Part shown: piece after piece, positions 1-8,244 of the stretch | Position numbering within the stretch: the first letter of the stretch is position 1 | How the letters are laid out: every line of letters starts with the position of its first letter | The notes under the pieces: model-generated | What the model was told of the DNA's origin: nothing | The model's input: only the letters and a program-made list of their open reading frames with translations | Database searches by the model: none | Translations under genes and position numbers: made by a program | Assembly: GCA_025929535.1 (NCBI GenBank) | Contig: JAICLZ010000024.1 | Location: 1 to 53,988, forward strand | Source of the DNA: Gemmatimonadaceae bacterium | Lineage (GTDB): Bacteria > Gemmatimonadota > Gemmatimonadetes > Gemmatimonadales > Gemmatimonadaceae | Length of the DNA stretch: 53,988 bases | Direction: 5' to 3'

Positions 1-377
1 ACGATCTCGTCGATGCGGATCTTCAGCCCCTCCTCGTGGAGTTTTACGCCGCGATCGCGCGCGACGCCCTGCTCGCTCCGTATTTCGAGTCGCTCGACAT
101 GGCGGACCACATTCCGCGGATTGCCGACTTCTGGTCCACGCTCCTCTTTCACTCGGGGCGGTACACGGGAAATGCGTTCCGCCCGCATCTCGAGATGCCG
201 GGGTTGCGTGGCGAGCACTTCGAGCGATGGCTGGCCACTCTCGAGGCGACGCTCGATGCCTCGTACGCCGGACCGAACGTCGAGCGGATGAAGTCGTATG
301 CGCACCGGGTTGGTTACAGCATGCAGCTGCGCCTCGGCATCGCGCCGGCTACGACCTACCGAATCGACTCCGTCTGA
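1..377 (+). CDS. Group III truncated haemoglobin, 5'-truncated by window edge
   Basis: The open frame enters the window without a start and ends at a TGA at 375-377, giving about 124 visible residues. The blocks FYAAIARD, FWSTLLFHSGRYTGNAFRPH, HFERWL and the C-terminal HRVGYSMQLRLG are the pattern of group III truncated globins (trHb3/Ctb type), small cytoplasmic haem proteins that bind O2 or NO. The central FWS...Y region and the HF-ERW block, where the proximal histidine helix lies in the family, are intact. The N-terminal first helix is outside the window. The next gene is convergent and ends 15 nt downstream. The family call is fairly firm; a physiological role cannot be read from this context. 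Confidence 0.8.
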   Translation, partial: DLVDADLQPLLVEFYAAIARDALLAPYFESLDMADHIPRIADFWSTLLFHSGRYTGNAFRPHLEMPGLRGEHFERWLATLEATLDASYAGPNVERMKSYAHRVGYSMQLRLGIAPATTYRIDSV

Positions 378-392
378 ACGACGCGCGGCGGC

Positions 393-980
393 TCACGTCG
401 CCTGCGACTCATCTCCCACTGCGGCCTCACCCGGCGCGGACGCTTCCGCAGCGTCGCCATCCTCCGGCAGAATCGCGACGTACGTCACCGAGTCCCAGGC
501 GTTGTGGATCCCGATGAAGAGCAACAGCATCGATGCTGCCGCGACGCCGAAGAGAGCATCCTCGGTGTGGTGGACCAGCGTGAGACCGGCCGACAACACC
601 GTGACGTACGCCAGAAAGGGCAGCGCCGTGTGAAACAGCCAATCCTCGAAGACCAGCGCGTAGATCGTCTGGCGCCGCACGCGTCGTACCACCACGGCCG
701 TGTACAGGAGTCCGAAGGCTCCCGTGAGTCCAATCGCAAAGGCGGGGCTCGAGAGCCCGCGCCACGGTGCGCTGAGTATGGCCGAGAGCAATAGCGCCAC
801 GCAGAAGTGCACGACGGTGGGCGTCCCGAATGCCTCGAACTGGGCGCTCGTGCGACGCCTGCGCAGCTCGGTGGTGAGCGCGATCACGACGAACTGAAGC
901 CCCGTGAGCGCGGCGCCGGATGAGCCGACGATCACGTAGAAGCTCTCCCACGCCGAGATCGGGTTCGTTGCTTCCTGCAT
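393..980 (-). CDS. Hypothetical multi-pass membrane protein
   Basis: The protein is about 195 residues. The start is placed at the internal ATG because GAGGAGATCTCG precedes it with ideal Shine-Dalgarno spacing; an upstream in-frame ATG at 1064 would run into the divergent gene's promoter. About five hydrophobic segments are visible: one around the SSGAALTGLQFVVIAL stretch, then the CVALLLSAILSA, FAIGLTGAFGLLYTAVVV, FLAYVTVLSAGLTLV and ASMLLLFIGIH regions. An acidic tail (EDGDAAEASAPGE) follows. I do not recognise a named family. It is divergent from the DUF4198 gene, with 63 nt between the start codons, and convergent with the globin gene. Confidence 0.65.
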   Translation of the reverse strand: MQEATNPISAWESFYVIVGSSGAALTGLQFVVIALTTELRRRRTSAQFEAFGTPTVVHFCVALLLSAILSAPWRGLSSPAFAIGLTGAFGLLYTAVVVRRVRRQTIYALVFEDWLFHTALPFLAYVTVLSAGLTLVHHTEDALFGVAAASMLLLFIGIHNAWDSVTYVAILPEDGDAAEASAPGEAAVGDESQAT

Positions 981-1039
981 CGAGATCTCCTCGAATGGCC
1001 AGGGGATGCCGGTCACATGCGCCGGGGCGGAGAAGAGGT

Positions 1040-1045
1040 TACAAT
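1040..1045 (+). promoter_or_regulatory. -10-like TACAAT immediately upstream of DUF4198 start
   Basis: TACAAT overlaps the ATG at 1044 and lies 7 nt upstream of a second in-frame ATG at 1053. If used as a -10, transcription would begin at about 1053, giving a leaderless message. GAAGAGG just upstream competes as a Shine-Dalgarno for the ATG at 1044. No convincing -35 hexamer is visible. Confidence 0.25.
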
Positions 1046-1919
1046 GGTCCGGATGAGAGATCAATCAGATCGCCCGCCCCGCGCGTCCCCGCGCAGAGCC
1101 GCGATCGTGCTCGGCGCGGTCGCACTCGTGCTCGGGTCCGTCGTCACCGCGTTTGCGCACGACACCTGGCTCATCTCCGCCACCAACTTCGGCCGTGTGG
1201 GGACCCCCTTTCTCCTGGGCCTCACGAGTGGCGAGACCTTTCCGAACGATGATTTCTCGATCGTCTCCAATCGCGTGGCGCGCGCAATCGTGCGGGAGGC
1301 CGGCGTCACGCGCTCGTTGCCGCGGCCCACGCCGGCGGCGCTGCGGCTCGAGTACATGTGGATACCGCGTTCCGCCGGAGTGGCTTCGGTGGGCATCGAG
1401 CTTCAGCCGAAAACGCTGGTGCTGGAGCCACGGCTGATCGACGCGTATCTGCGCGAGATCGACGCCACCGATGCGATTCGCGCGACGTGGAAATCGCTCG
1501 GCGACAAGCAAAAGTGGACGGAGTCGTATACGAAGCACGCGATGACATTCGTGCGCGTCGTGCCGGCGAAGAGCGACAGCGCATGGATTGCCGACAAGAG
1601 CTGGACGCGGCCGCTCGGACTCGCGCTGGAGCTCGTGCCCGAGCGCGACCCGACAGCCCTGCGTGCGGGCGACACGATGGTGGTTCGTGTGCTTCGGCGG
1701 GGTGCGCCGGTGCCTGGATTCTCGGTGGGAGCGATCCGCGAAGGGCGATCGAAGGCGAGCTTCTTTCACACCGACGCTGCCGGACGCGCGCGCGTGATCG
1801 TGGACGCGGACGGCCGTTGGTTGCTGAACGGCACGAGCCTGCGCCGTTCGAGCACGGGCGCAACCGTGTGGGAGAGCGACTTCGTCACCGCCACGCTCCA
1901 CGTTGCGCCGCGCCCGTGA
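1044..1919 (+). CDS. DUF4198 domain-containing exported protein (NikK-like)
   Basis: The protein is 291 residues with a clear signal peptide: a basic Arg-rich N-region, then AAIVLGAVALVLGSVVTAFA, then HDTWL. Cleavage after Ala would leave histidine as the first mature residue. That is the hallmark of the DUF4198 family (COG5266), which includes periplasmic components of Ni/Co uptake systems. The rest is beta-rich with a late Ig-like region (GDTMVVRVLRRGAPVPGFSVG ... TDAAGRARV), also typical. There is no metal transporter next to it, so it is an orphan. The start at 1044 is chosen from GAAGAGG; 1053 is an alternative if the transcript is leaderless. The function is inferred from the family; metal binding is unproven here. 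Confidence 0.72.
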   Translation: MVRMRDQSDRPPRASPRRAAIVLGAVALVLGSVVTAFAHDTWLISATNFGRVGTPFLLGLTSGETFPNDDFSIVSNRVARAIVREAGVTRSLPRPTPAALRLEYMWIPRSAGVASVGIELQPKTLVLEPRLIDAYLREIDATDAIRATWKSLGDKQKWTESYTKHAMTFVRVVPAKSDSAWIADKSWTRPLGLALELVPERDPTALRAGDTMVVRVLRRGAPVPGFSVGAIREGRSKASFFHTDAAGRARVIVDADGRWLLNGTSLRRSSTGATVWESDFVTATLHVAPRP

Positions 1920-1942
1920 GGCCACGAGCCACGGCTCTCTCG

Positions 1943-2506
1943 CTACACCTCGTTTCGCCTGAAGCACCCCGGCACGTGATCGTTGACCAATCCCGTCGCC
2001 TGCATCCAGGCGTAGACCGTTGTTGGCCCGACGAATTTGAAGCCGCGCTTCCTGAGCGCGATCGAGATGCTTTCCGAGAGGGGAGTTTTCGCCGGCACAT
2101 CTCCACGGATCTTCGCGGGCACGCCTCCCACGAAGGACCATGAAAATGTCGAGAAGCTCTCGCCGTCTGCCTCCATCTCGAGGTAGGCGCGAGCGTTCGC
2201 GATGGTCGCCTCGATCTTTGCGCGCGAGCGCACGATTCCCGGATTCGCGAGCGCGCGCACGATGTCCTTTTCGCCCATCTCGGACACGACGCAGGGATCG
2301 AATTTCCGGAACTCCTCGCGAAACGCCTCGCGTTTGCGCAGGATCGTGATCCACGAGAGGCCTGCCTGAAAGCCATCGAGCATCAACGCTTCCCAAAGCG
2401 CACGACTGTCCCGCTCCGGTACGCCCCACTCCGTGTCGTGATACTCGCGCATGAGCGGATCACCCTCCGCCCAGGTGCAACGGTGTACTGCTGCGGTGCG
2501 TGACAT
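1943..2506 (-). CDS. tag: DNA-3-methyladenine glycosylase I
   Basis: The protein is 187 residues. It removes 3-methyladenine from alkylated DNA as the first step of base excision repair. Near-complete similarity to the E. coli Tag pattern is visible: HRCTWAEGDPLMREYHDTEWGVP, GFQAGLSWITILRKRE, ANPGIVRSRAKIEATIANARAY, FSWSFV, RGFKFVGPTTVYAWMQA and GLVNDHVPGC. The four zinc ligands known for Tag are present: Cys in HRC, His in YHDTEWG, and His and Cys in NDHVPGC. The start ATG at 2506 follows GGGAG with good spacing; an upstream ATG at 2533 is less likely. It lies 47 nt downstream of the ABC permease on the same strand, so it may be the last gene of that operon. Confidence 0.92.
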   Translation of the reverse strand: MSRTAAVHRCTWAEGDPLMREYHDTEWGVPERDSRALWEALMLDGFQAGLSWITILRKREAFREEFRKFDPCVVSEMGEKDIVRALANPGIVRSRAKIEATIANARAYLEMEADGESFSTFSWSFVGGVPAKIRGDVPAKTPLSESISIALRKRGFKFVGPTTVYAWMQATGLVNDHVPGCFRRNEV

Positions 2507-2553
2507 TGATTCTCCCGGCTGCTCGCCAGCCAATCGAATGTTCGGCCCGGGCG

Positions 2554-4146
2554 CTACCGCTCCGCGTGGGAAGCGCGCCAGTTCCCAAGAGCCGCGAGCG
2601 CTGCGAAGATCATCGCGGTCAGAAAATATGCGGCGCGAACCCCGTTGTCAGCGGTACCGTTCCACCCCGCGAAGTCGAATTCCGGCGCATGCGCGCTGCT
2701 GATCACAACATAAAGAAAGAGCAGCGCGACGGAAGCGAACAGCTTTGGCGTGCGCGAGAGCAGTCCGAGCCCGACCCCGGCGGCAGCGAAGAGCCAGCCG
2801 CCGATCAGCAGCGAGAGTGCGTCCGCCGGTGCGGAGATGGCCACGCGCACGAGCGGCACCAGCCGAAATGCGAGCGCGATCCCGAGCGACGCGAGCAGCT
2901 TCGCGTACACACTCGAGGCGCGAACGCCGACGATTCCATTCCGGATCCCATCCACGCGCGCCACCTGATCCCGCGTGGGGATTTCGGCGAGCGTCGCGAT
3001 CAGGGCGACGAAGATGATGGGTATCACCGCGGTGCGAACGGTGGCCACGGGCACGAGCGCCCCGGCCACAGCTGCCGCGATCACCGCGAGAAATACGGCC
3101 GGGCGGAGCATGAGCGTGAGCGCGATCTCTCCCAGCGTGGCCCGCAGGAGACCGGGTCCGCCCCACGATGCCGGGCGCAGCATCCGGAGCATACGCTGCA
3201 TGGGGACGCCGACTCGCGCTCGCACGCTGGTGCGCGAGCTGCCGGCGCCTTCCTTCATTCGTGAGGGATCGAAGCGCGCAAAGGCCAGCCACGCGATCAG
3301 CAGCGCCGGGAACGCCAGCATCGCCGATGTGACGCGCGCGAGGATGACCGGTGCGCTCCATCGCACACCCCGAAATCGCCACGGCGATTGCGTCGGATCG
3401 AAGCGGCTGCTGCCGATGCTGACTTCGGGACGTGCGTGAAAGTCGCTGATGGCCTGATCGTTGGCTGCATTGATGATGAACGCGATGGCGAACACATCGT
3501 AGCGCGAGGCTCCGTCGCTCCGGTTGCGCACGACGGTGGCCGCGGGCGCGCTGAGCATGAAGGCCCAGAGAAAGAAGTACAATATGTCGCCGATTCGCCC
3601 CGAAAGCGGACGCACGCACTCGAACATGAGGGCGATGGCCGACACGACGATGATCACAGGCCCAACGATCGCGAGGAACATGGCCGCGTAGGTGAGCGGC
3701 TCGACCCGCGCCTCGCCACGCAGCAGCTGCATCGCCATCACGTTGAGCACGTACACGAGCACGACCAGCGCGAGGAATGCGGCACTCCCGAGCATCTTGC
3801 CGGCGAGATACTCGAAGCTGCGCACCCTCGTGGACGCGATCACGTAGCCCGTGCGCGACTCCACATCGCGGCGAACGGTATTGCTCGTGAGATAGAAACC
3901 GGCAAGCCCGAGCATCACCGCGCAGAGCGACGAGGTGGCGAGCGCGATCGTGGCGGAGTTGTAGAGCGCGCGATGGCCGTTCACCTGCATCAGTGCGCGC
4001 CCCGTCGAGAGATCGGGTACGAGCACGTAGGCGAAAATGCAGAGCGCCACGAGAACCACCACGGTGGAGCCGCGGGCGATGCGCATGCGTACGTCCGTGC
4101 CCGCGATGATGCATATTCGGCGAAGCGTCGAATCCCGCTCCGCCAT
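2554..4146 (-). CDS. ABC transporter permease (ABC-2-like, about 12 TM)
   Basis: The protein is 530 residues. It is highly hydrophobic, with two clusters of about six transmembrane segments joined by a cytoplasmic loop (around ARFDPSRMKEGAGSSRTSVRARV). This is a fused two-half permease of the ABC-2/NatB-like class. The start is the ATG at 4146, two bases after the TGA of the ATPase gene, so translation is coupled. The pair should form an exporter with the ATPase as homodimer; the substrate is unknown. There is no extra catalytic domain. The neighbouring pentapeptide protein and kinase suggest the transporter belongs to the sigma/kinase operon. Confidence 0.82.
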   Translation of the reverse strand: MAERDSTLRRICIIAGTDVRMRIARGSTVVVLVALCIFAYVLVPDLSTGRALMQVNGHRALYNSATIALATSSLCAVMLGLAGFYLTSNTVRRDVESRTGYVIASTRVRSFEYLAGKMLGSAAFLALVVLVYVLNVMAMQLLRGEARVEPLTYAAMFLAIVGPVIIVVSAIALMFECVRPLSGRIGDILYFFLWAFMLSAPAATVVRNRSDGASRYDVFAIAFIINAANDQAISDFHARPEVSIGSSRFDPTQSPWRFRGVRWSAPVILARVTSAMLAFPALLIAWLAFARFDPSRMKEGAGSSRTSVRARVGVPMQRMLRMLRPASWGGPGLLRATLGEIALTLMLRPAVFLAVIAAAVAGALVPVATVRTAVIPIIFVALIATLAEIPTRDQVARVDGIRNGIVGVRASSVYAKLLASLGIALAFRLVPLVRVAISAPADALSLLIGGWLFAAAGVGLGLLSRTPKLFASVALLFLYVVISSAHAPEFDFAGWNGTADNGVRAAYFLTAMIFAALAALGNWRASHAER

Positions 4147-4148
4147 CG

Positions 4149-5039
4149 TCACGGAGCGGCGCCGAAGCTCAGGGCATGGATGAATGCGTCCTCGAGCTCG
4201 GGCTCGACCATCGCGGCGCCATCGCACGGGCGCTCGGGATGCACGATGCGGGCGTGGACTCCATCACTCGTGCGGACGGAGCGGGCGATCCTGAGGCGCT
4301 TCCGCTCGTCATCGAAGCGAGCTGTCGGAATCCATGCTTCCCACACATTCCCTGCCGCTGCGCGAAGGAAGTCCGGTGGTGCCGCCGTTGCGATCAGCCG
4401 CCCGGACTTCATGACTGCGATCTCGGTCGCGATCGACTCGATGTCGCTCACGATGTGCGTGGAGAAGATCACGAGTCGATCGAATCCGATGTCGGACAGG
4501 ATGTTCCGGAAGCGGAGGCGCTCCTCGGGGTCGAGCCCCGCCGTGGGCTCGTCCACGATGAGCACCGCGGGATCGTTGATCAGCGCCTGCGCGATTCCGA
4601 GTCGCTGCTTCATTCCACCCGAGAAGCCTCCCACCGCGCGGTCGGCTACCGAGTGCAGATTCACGAGCTCGAGCATCTCCGTCACCCGAGAGCGATCGTG
4701 AATGCCCTTGAGCGCCGCGAAGTAGGTGAGGAACTCGAGCGCGGTCAGCCCGTCGTACACGCCGAAATCCTGCGGCAGGTAGCCGAGCGTGCGGCGCAGC
4801 ACGTCGGGATCGCGCGCGATGTCGATGTTTCCGAAGCGGATGCGTCCCGCCGTTGGCTTGGTGATCGTCGCGATCATCTGCATGAGCGTCGTCTTCCCGG
4901 CGCCATTGGGACCGAGCAGGGCGAGCACGCCGGTGCCGAGCGAGAGCGAGAGATCGTTCACGGCGATGACGCCATTGCGGAAGCGCTTGGTGACGCCTTC
5001 GAGCGTGAGGGCGGCCGCCGCGGGGGAGGCGATGGTCAT
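4149..5039 (-). CDS. ABC transporter ATP-binding protein
   Basis: The protein is 296 residues. All ABC motifs are present: Walker A GPNGAGKT at about residues 43-50, Q-loop Gln90 in YLPQDFGVYDGLT, signature FSGGMKQR at about 139-146, Walker B VLIVDE at about 159-164, and switch His195 in FSTHIVSDIE. The sequence resembles the CcmA/NatA group, including the TAGLDP D-loop. After residue about 220 a C-terminal extension (NVWEAWIPTARFDDERKRLRI...) is typical of ABC-2 partner ATPases. AGGGGAAGC precedes the ATG at 5039. It energises the permease encoded two bases downstream. Confidence 0.93.
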   Translation of the reverse strand: MTIASPAAAALTLEGVTKRFRNGVIAVNDLSLSLGTGVLALLGPNGAGKTTLMQMIATITKPTAGRIRFGNIDIARDPDVLRRTLGYLPQDFGVYDGLTALEFLTYFAALKGIHDRSRVTEMLELVNLHSVADRAVGGFSGGMKQRLGIAQALINDPAVLIVDEPTAGLDPEERLRFRNILSDIGFDRLVIFSTHIVSDIESIATEIAVMKSGRLIATAAPPDFLRAAAGNVWEAWIPTARFDDERKRLRIARSVRTSDGVHARIVHPERPCDGAAMVEPELEDAFIHALSFGAAP

Positions 5040-5083
5040 GCTTCCCCTACTGGCGTGAGGCGCATTCGGTTTCAATCCGCCAT

Positions 5084-5842
5084 TCAGGGAGGATCGAAGA
5101 TCGCCTCGTCGCGGAACTTGGCCTGATCGAGTCCCTTGATCGCAGCGCGGCCCACGATCTGGTGGAACGTCGCGCCCGAAATCTCGGCGAGCGACAGATC
5201 GCAGCCCGTGAGATTCGAGCCCGTCAGCGTTGCGCGCGTCAGCTTCGCCTTGCGCAGGTTGGCGTCCGTGAGATCCGCACCGCTGAGATCCGCCCCCGAG
5301 AGATCGGAGCGCATCACGCCCATCGGCTGGTTGCGGGGATCGGCGCCCAGGTCGGCGTGGTCGAGCTTCGCGCGCACGAAGATCGCGTCCGTGGCGAGCC
5401 CGATGATGCGCACCCGCGTGAGATCCGCGTCGGTGAAGTTCACGTGGGGCATGATCACCGCGTACATGCTCGCACCGCGCAGCGTGGCATGCGTGAAGTC
5501 CGTGCTGCGCATCGTGCTCACATCGAGCGTTGCGCCGGAGAGGTTCGCACCGCGAGCCTCCGCACTGTCGAACGTCACCGCGAACATCTTCGCGTTCATC
5601 ATCTTCGTGCCCGCCAGCTTGGCCCGCGCCAGGCTCGCGCGCTTGAAGTCGAGGCCGGAGAGATCGAGCCCCGAGAGATCCTCCCCCGCGAAGCTGGCCG
5701 GATGATCGAGCGATGCCGAATCCAGGCGCGCGACCACCTGCGCGCGCGTGAGCGGCGCGTGTTGCGGCGCGCGCTGCCGCGCCGGGTGCAGCATCGCGAT
5801 CGCGACCATCGCGATGGCGACTCCGCGGCCTTCGCGCATCAT
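5084..5842 (-). CDS. Pentapeptide-repeat protein with hydrophobic N-terminus
   Basis: The protein is 252 residues. Residues about 70-240 consist of A(D/N)LXX-type pentapeptide repeats (for example SGLDLSGLDF, ANLSGATL, ADLSGADLTDANL, SNLTGCDLSLAEI), which fold as a right-handed quadrilateral beta-helix. The N-terminus has a short hydrophobic run, GVAIAMVAIAMLH, that could be a weak signal peptide or anchor. The start ATG overlaps the kinase stop codon (ATGA), so translation is coupled to the kinase. Pentapeptide proteins include gyrase-protecting DNA mimics such as McbG and Qnr, and also exported or scaffold proteins of unknown role. The hydrophobic leader argues against a cytoplasmic gyrase role here, so the function is open. 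Confidence 0.85.
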   Translation of the reverse strand: MMREGRGVAIAMVAIAMLHPARQRAPQHAPLTRAQVVARLDSASLDHPASFAGEDLSGLDLSGLDFKRASLARAKLAGTKMMNAKMFAVTFDSAEARGANLSGATLDVSTMRSTDFTHATLRGASMYAVIMPHVNFTDADLTRVRIIGLATDAIFVRAKLDHADLGADPRNQPMGVMRSDLSGADLSGADLTDANLRKAKLTRATLTGSNLTGCDLSLAEISGATFHQIVGRAAIKGLDQAKFRDEAIFDPP

Positions 5843-8244
5843 GGCCTCGACACTCGCGCCAGCGGAGCGCCGGGACGCGCAAGCGCTCGATGCGCTGCGG
5901 CGCTGTCGGGCTGGCCCCACCGATCGAATACATCCGCCAAGGTCGCTTCCGTTCGCCGGTACGTGTAGAAGTTCGGGTGTGGCGCCGATCGCAACGTATC
6001 GAGCATCGCGGTGAGGCGCGCGACTGCCGCGGCTGGCTGCCGGCGATCGCGAAGGAGCAGCGCGTCCACGCGCGCAAGCGTGGACCAGCGCGCGTCTCCC
6101 GGCGGCAGCATCCCCTGCCAGAGCGCACGCGCACTGTCCGCGAGCGATGCAGCCGCAACGTCGTCGCCGGTGCGCGCGGCCAGCTCGGCACGGCTCGCCA
6201 TCACCGTGCCGCGCCCGATGCGCTGAAATTGCAGCGGCTCCGTGGCTGCCATCATCGCGTACGACTGCCGCAGCAGTGAGTCGGCCGCCGCACCCTGGCC
6301 CATCGTGGCTTCAGCGGCGGCGAGGTACGACTGCGCCGATGCGATCGTCTCCGAATCGGGCTCGGTCACCGCTTCCAGGCGATCGAGCTCCTTCCGGAAC
6401 ATCGCGGACGCTTCCTCGTTGCGACCCTGTCGCCGCAGTGATTCTCCGAGCAGGATGAGCGCCGGCGTCCCCGGTGTGGCGTTCGGGCGCTGCTCCTGCA
6501 CCACCGCCAACTCGCGAAACAGGCGCTCGGCTTCCGCGTACTTTTCCTCGCCCATGAGCGCGGCACCCAGGGTAGCCGTCGCTTCCTGATCCACTACGCC
6601 CGGCGTCAGTCGCGCGCGGATGCTCCGTGCCTCGACGCCCGCCGACTCCGCTCCCGCGTACTGCTGCACTCTCCCGAGCAGGCGCCCGAGCGTCTCGAGC
6701 CGTGTTGCCAGATCCGTTGAGTCGCGGCCGTACTCGCGCTGGCTCGCAACCGCTTCCCGAAGCAGCCGCTCGGCGCGCCTCAGATCGCCGTTGTTGAGAT
6801 AGATCTGCCCGAGCGCGGATTGCATCGTCGCGCGCACGTTCGGCTGGGTCGCGTACTGTCGCACGATCGTCGGCTCGGCGTGGTCCAGAACGTCCGCCAC
6901 CGAGAGCGGATGACCGAGCGAATCGGTGAGCTGGCCGAGCAGGGACCAGAGCGTGTGCGTGACCGCGCTCGCCTGATCGCGCTGGGCAGCGGTTCGTTCG
7001 GACTCGCGTTGCAGCGACCGCGTGTGCCGTTCGGTGATGAAGGCGAAGGTGGCGAGCGAAAGTGCGACGACGGCGGCAATGCCGACCGCTGCGCGTCGCC
7101 GGCGAAGAAATTTCATCGTGCGATACATGCCGCCGTCCGTTCGCGCGAGCACCGGGCGCTCCTCGAGATACCGGCGCACATCGTCGCCCAGTCGATCCAC
7201 GGACGCGTATCGCCGATTCGGCTCCCGGCGCAGCGCCATGAGCACGATCGTGTCGAGATCGCCCCGCAGCGCGCGGCCATCCTCCGTGACCGCGGACGGA
7301 GCCCTGGGCTCGGTCTCGCGAACGACGCGCGCCCACTCCGCCGGATTCGTTCGCGCGAGATTCAGCGGACGCGTGCCCGTGAGCAGCTCGTAGAGCACGA
7401 CGCCGAGCGCGTACACATCCGCTGATGTGGTGACGGGCTCGCCCAGCACCTGCTCCGGGCTTGCATACTCCGGGGTAAAGGGCTGAACTCCCGTTCGCGT
7501 GATCGGTGCATCGCCGCCAACCGACGGCGCGAGCAGCTTCGCGATCCCGAAATCCAGCAGCTTGATCGCCCCGTCGGAGGTGACGAGGATGTTCGACGGC
7601 TTGAGATCGCGGTGAACGATCAGATTGCGGTGTGCGTACGACACCGCATCGACGATCTGCAGGAACAGCTGCAGCTTGTCGTGCAACGTCAGAGTCCGCG
7701 CCTCGGCGTAGCGGTCGAGCGGCATCCCGTCCACGTACTCCATGGCGAACCACGGATGTCCTTCGCTCGTCACCCCGCCCTCGAGCAAGCGCGCCACGCC
7801 GGGATGCTCGAGCGTCGATAGAATCTGCCGCTCCTCGGTGAAGCGGCGGAGGAGCACGCGATCCTGATCGAGACCGTTGCGCATCACCTTGAGCGCGACG
7901 CGCGCCGGAAATTCCGAATCGTCGCGCGAGGCGAGATACACCGAGCCCATGCCGCCGCGGCCGAGCACGTGATGGATGACGTATGGGCCGACGCGCGTTG
8001 GCGCGACCAGCTCTCGCTCCAGAAGAATCGGCTGCGCCCAGACGACGGCGCCGATATCCCCATCCCCCGGTGCGGTCGTATTCCCCGCAGACTCGAGCAG
8101 CCGCTCGACCGCTGCCCTCAACCGCGCGTCGTTGCCGCAGGCGCTGTCGAGAAAGGAAGGCCAGGACTCCGGCGGCAGCTCGAGCGCAGTATCCAGAATG
8201 GGCTCGATGCGCTCCCAGAGCTCCGTGACGACCGCGCGCGTCAC
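5839..8244 (-). CDS. Membrane Ser/Thr protein kinase with C-terminal TPR-like region
   Basis: The protein is 801 residues from a GTG that overlaps the sigma-factor stop (GTGA). An N-terminal helical segment is followed by a Hanks-type kinase domain at about residues 87-350: glycine loop GRGGMG 95-100, VALK Lys119, catalytic HRDLKPSN at about 211, DFG at about 231, and the APE-equivalent in the EYASPEQ block. A single transmembrane helix (AVGIAAVVALSLATFAFI) lies after residue about 370. The remaining 400 residues are alpha-helical, with alternating Ala/Leu/Tyr patterns of degenerate TPRs. The topology gives a cytoplasmic kinase and an external TPR sensor. Such kinases are commonly encoded next to this class of ECF sigma factor, as here, suggesting phosphorylation controls the sigma factor. 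That link is inferred. Confidence 0.93.
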   Translation of the reverse strand: MTRAVVTELWERIEPILDTALELPPESWPSFLDSACGNDARLRAAVERLLESAGNTTAPGDGDIGAVVWAQPILLERELVAPTRVGPYVIHHVLGRGGMGSVYLASRDDSEFPARVALKVMRNGLDQDRVLLRRFTEERQILSTLEHPGVARLLEGGVTSEGHPWFAMEYVDGMPLDRYAEARTLTLHDKLQLFLQIVDAVSYAHRNLIVHRDLKPSNILVTSDGAIKLLDFGIAKLLAPSVGGDAPITRTGVQPFTPEYASPEQVLGEPVTTSADVYALGVVLYELLTGTRPLNLARTNPAEWARVVRETEPRAPSAVTEDGRALRGDLDTIVLMALRREPNRRYASVDRLGDDVRRYLEERPVLARTDGGMYRTMKFLRRRRAAVGIAAVVALSLATFAFITERHTRSLQRESERTAAQRDQASAVTHTLWSLLGQLTDSLGHPLSVADVLDHAEPTIVRQYATQPNVRATMQSALGQIYLNNGDLRRAERLLREAVASQREYGRDSTDLATRLETLGRLLGRVQQYAGAESAGVEARSIRARLTPGVVDQEATATLGAALMGEEKYAEAERLFRELAVVQEQRPNATPGTPALILLGESLRRQGRNEEASAMFRKELDRLEAVTEPDSETIASAQSYLAAAEATMGQGAAADSLLRQSYAMMAATEPLQFQRIGRGTVMASRAELAARTGDDVAAASLADSARALWQGMLPPGDARWSTLARVDALLLRDRRQPAAAVARLTAMLDTLRSAPHPNFYTYRRTEATLADVFDRWGQPDSAAAHRALARPGAPLARVSRP

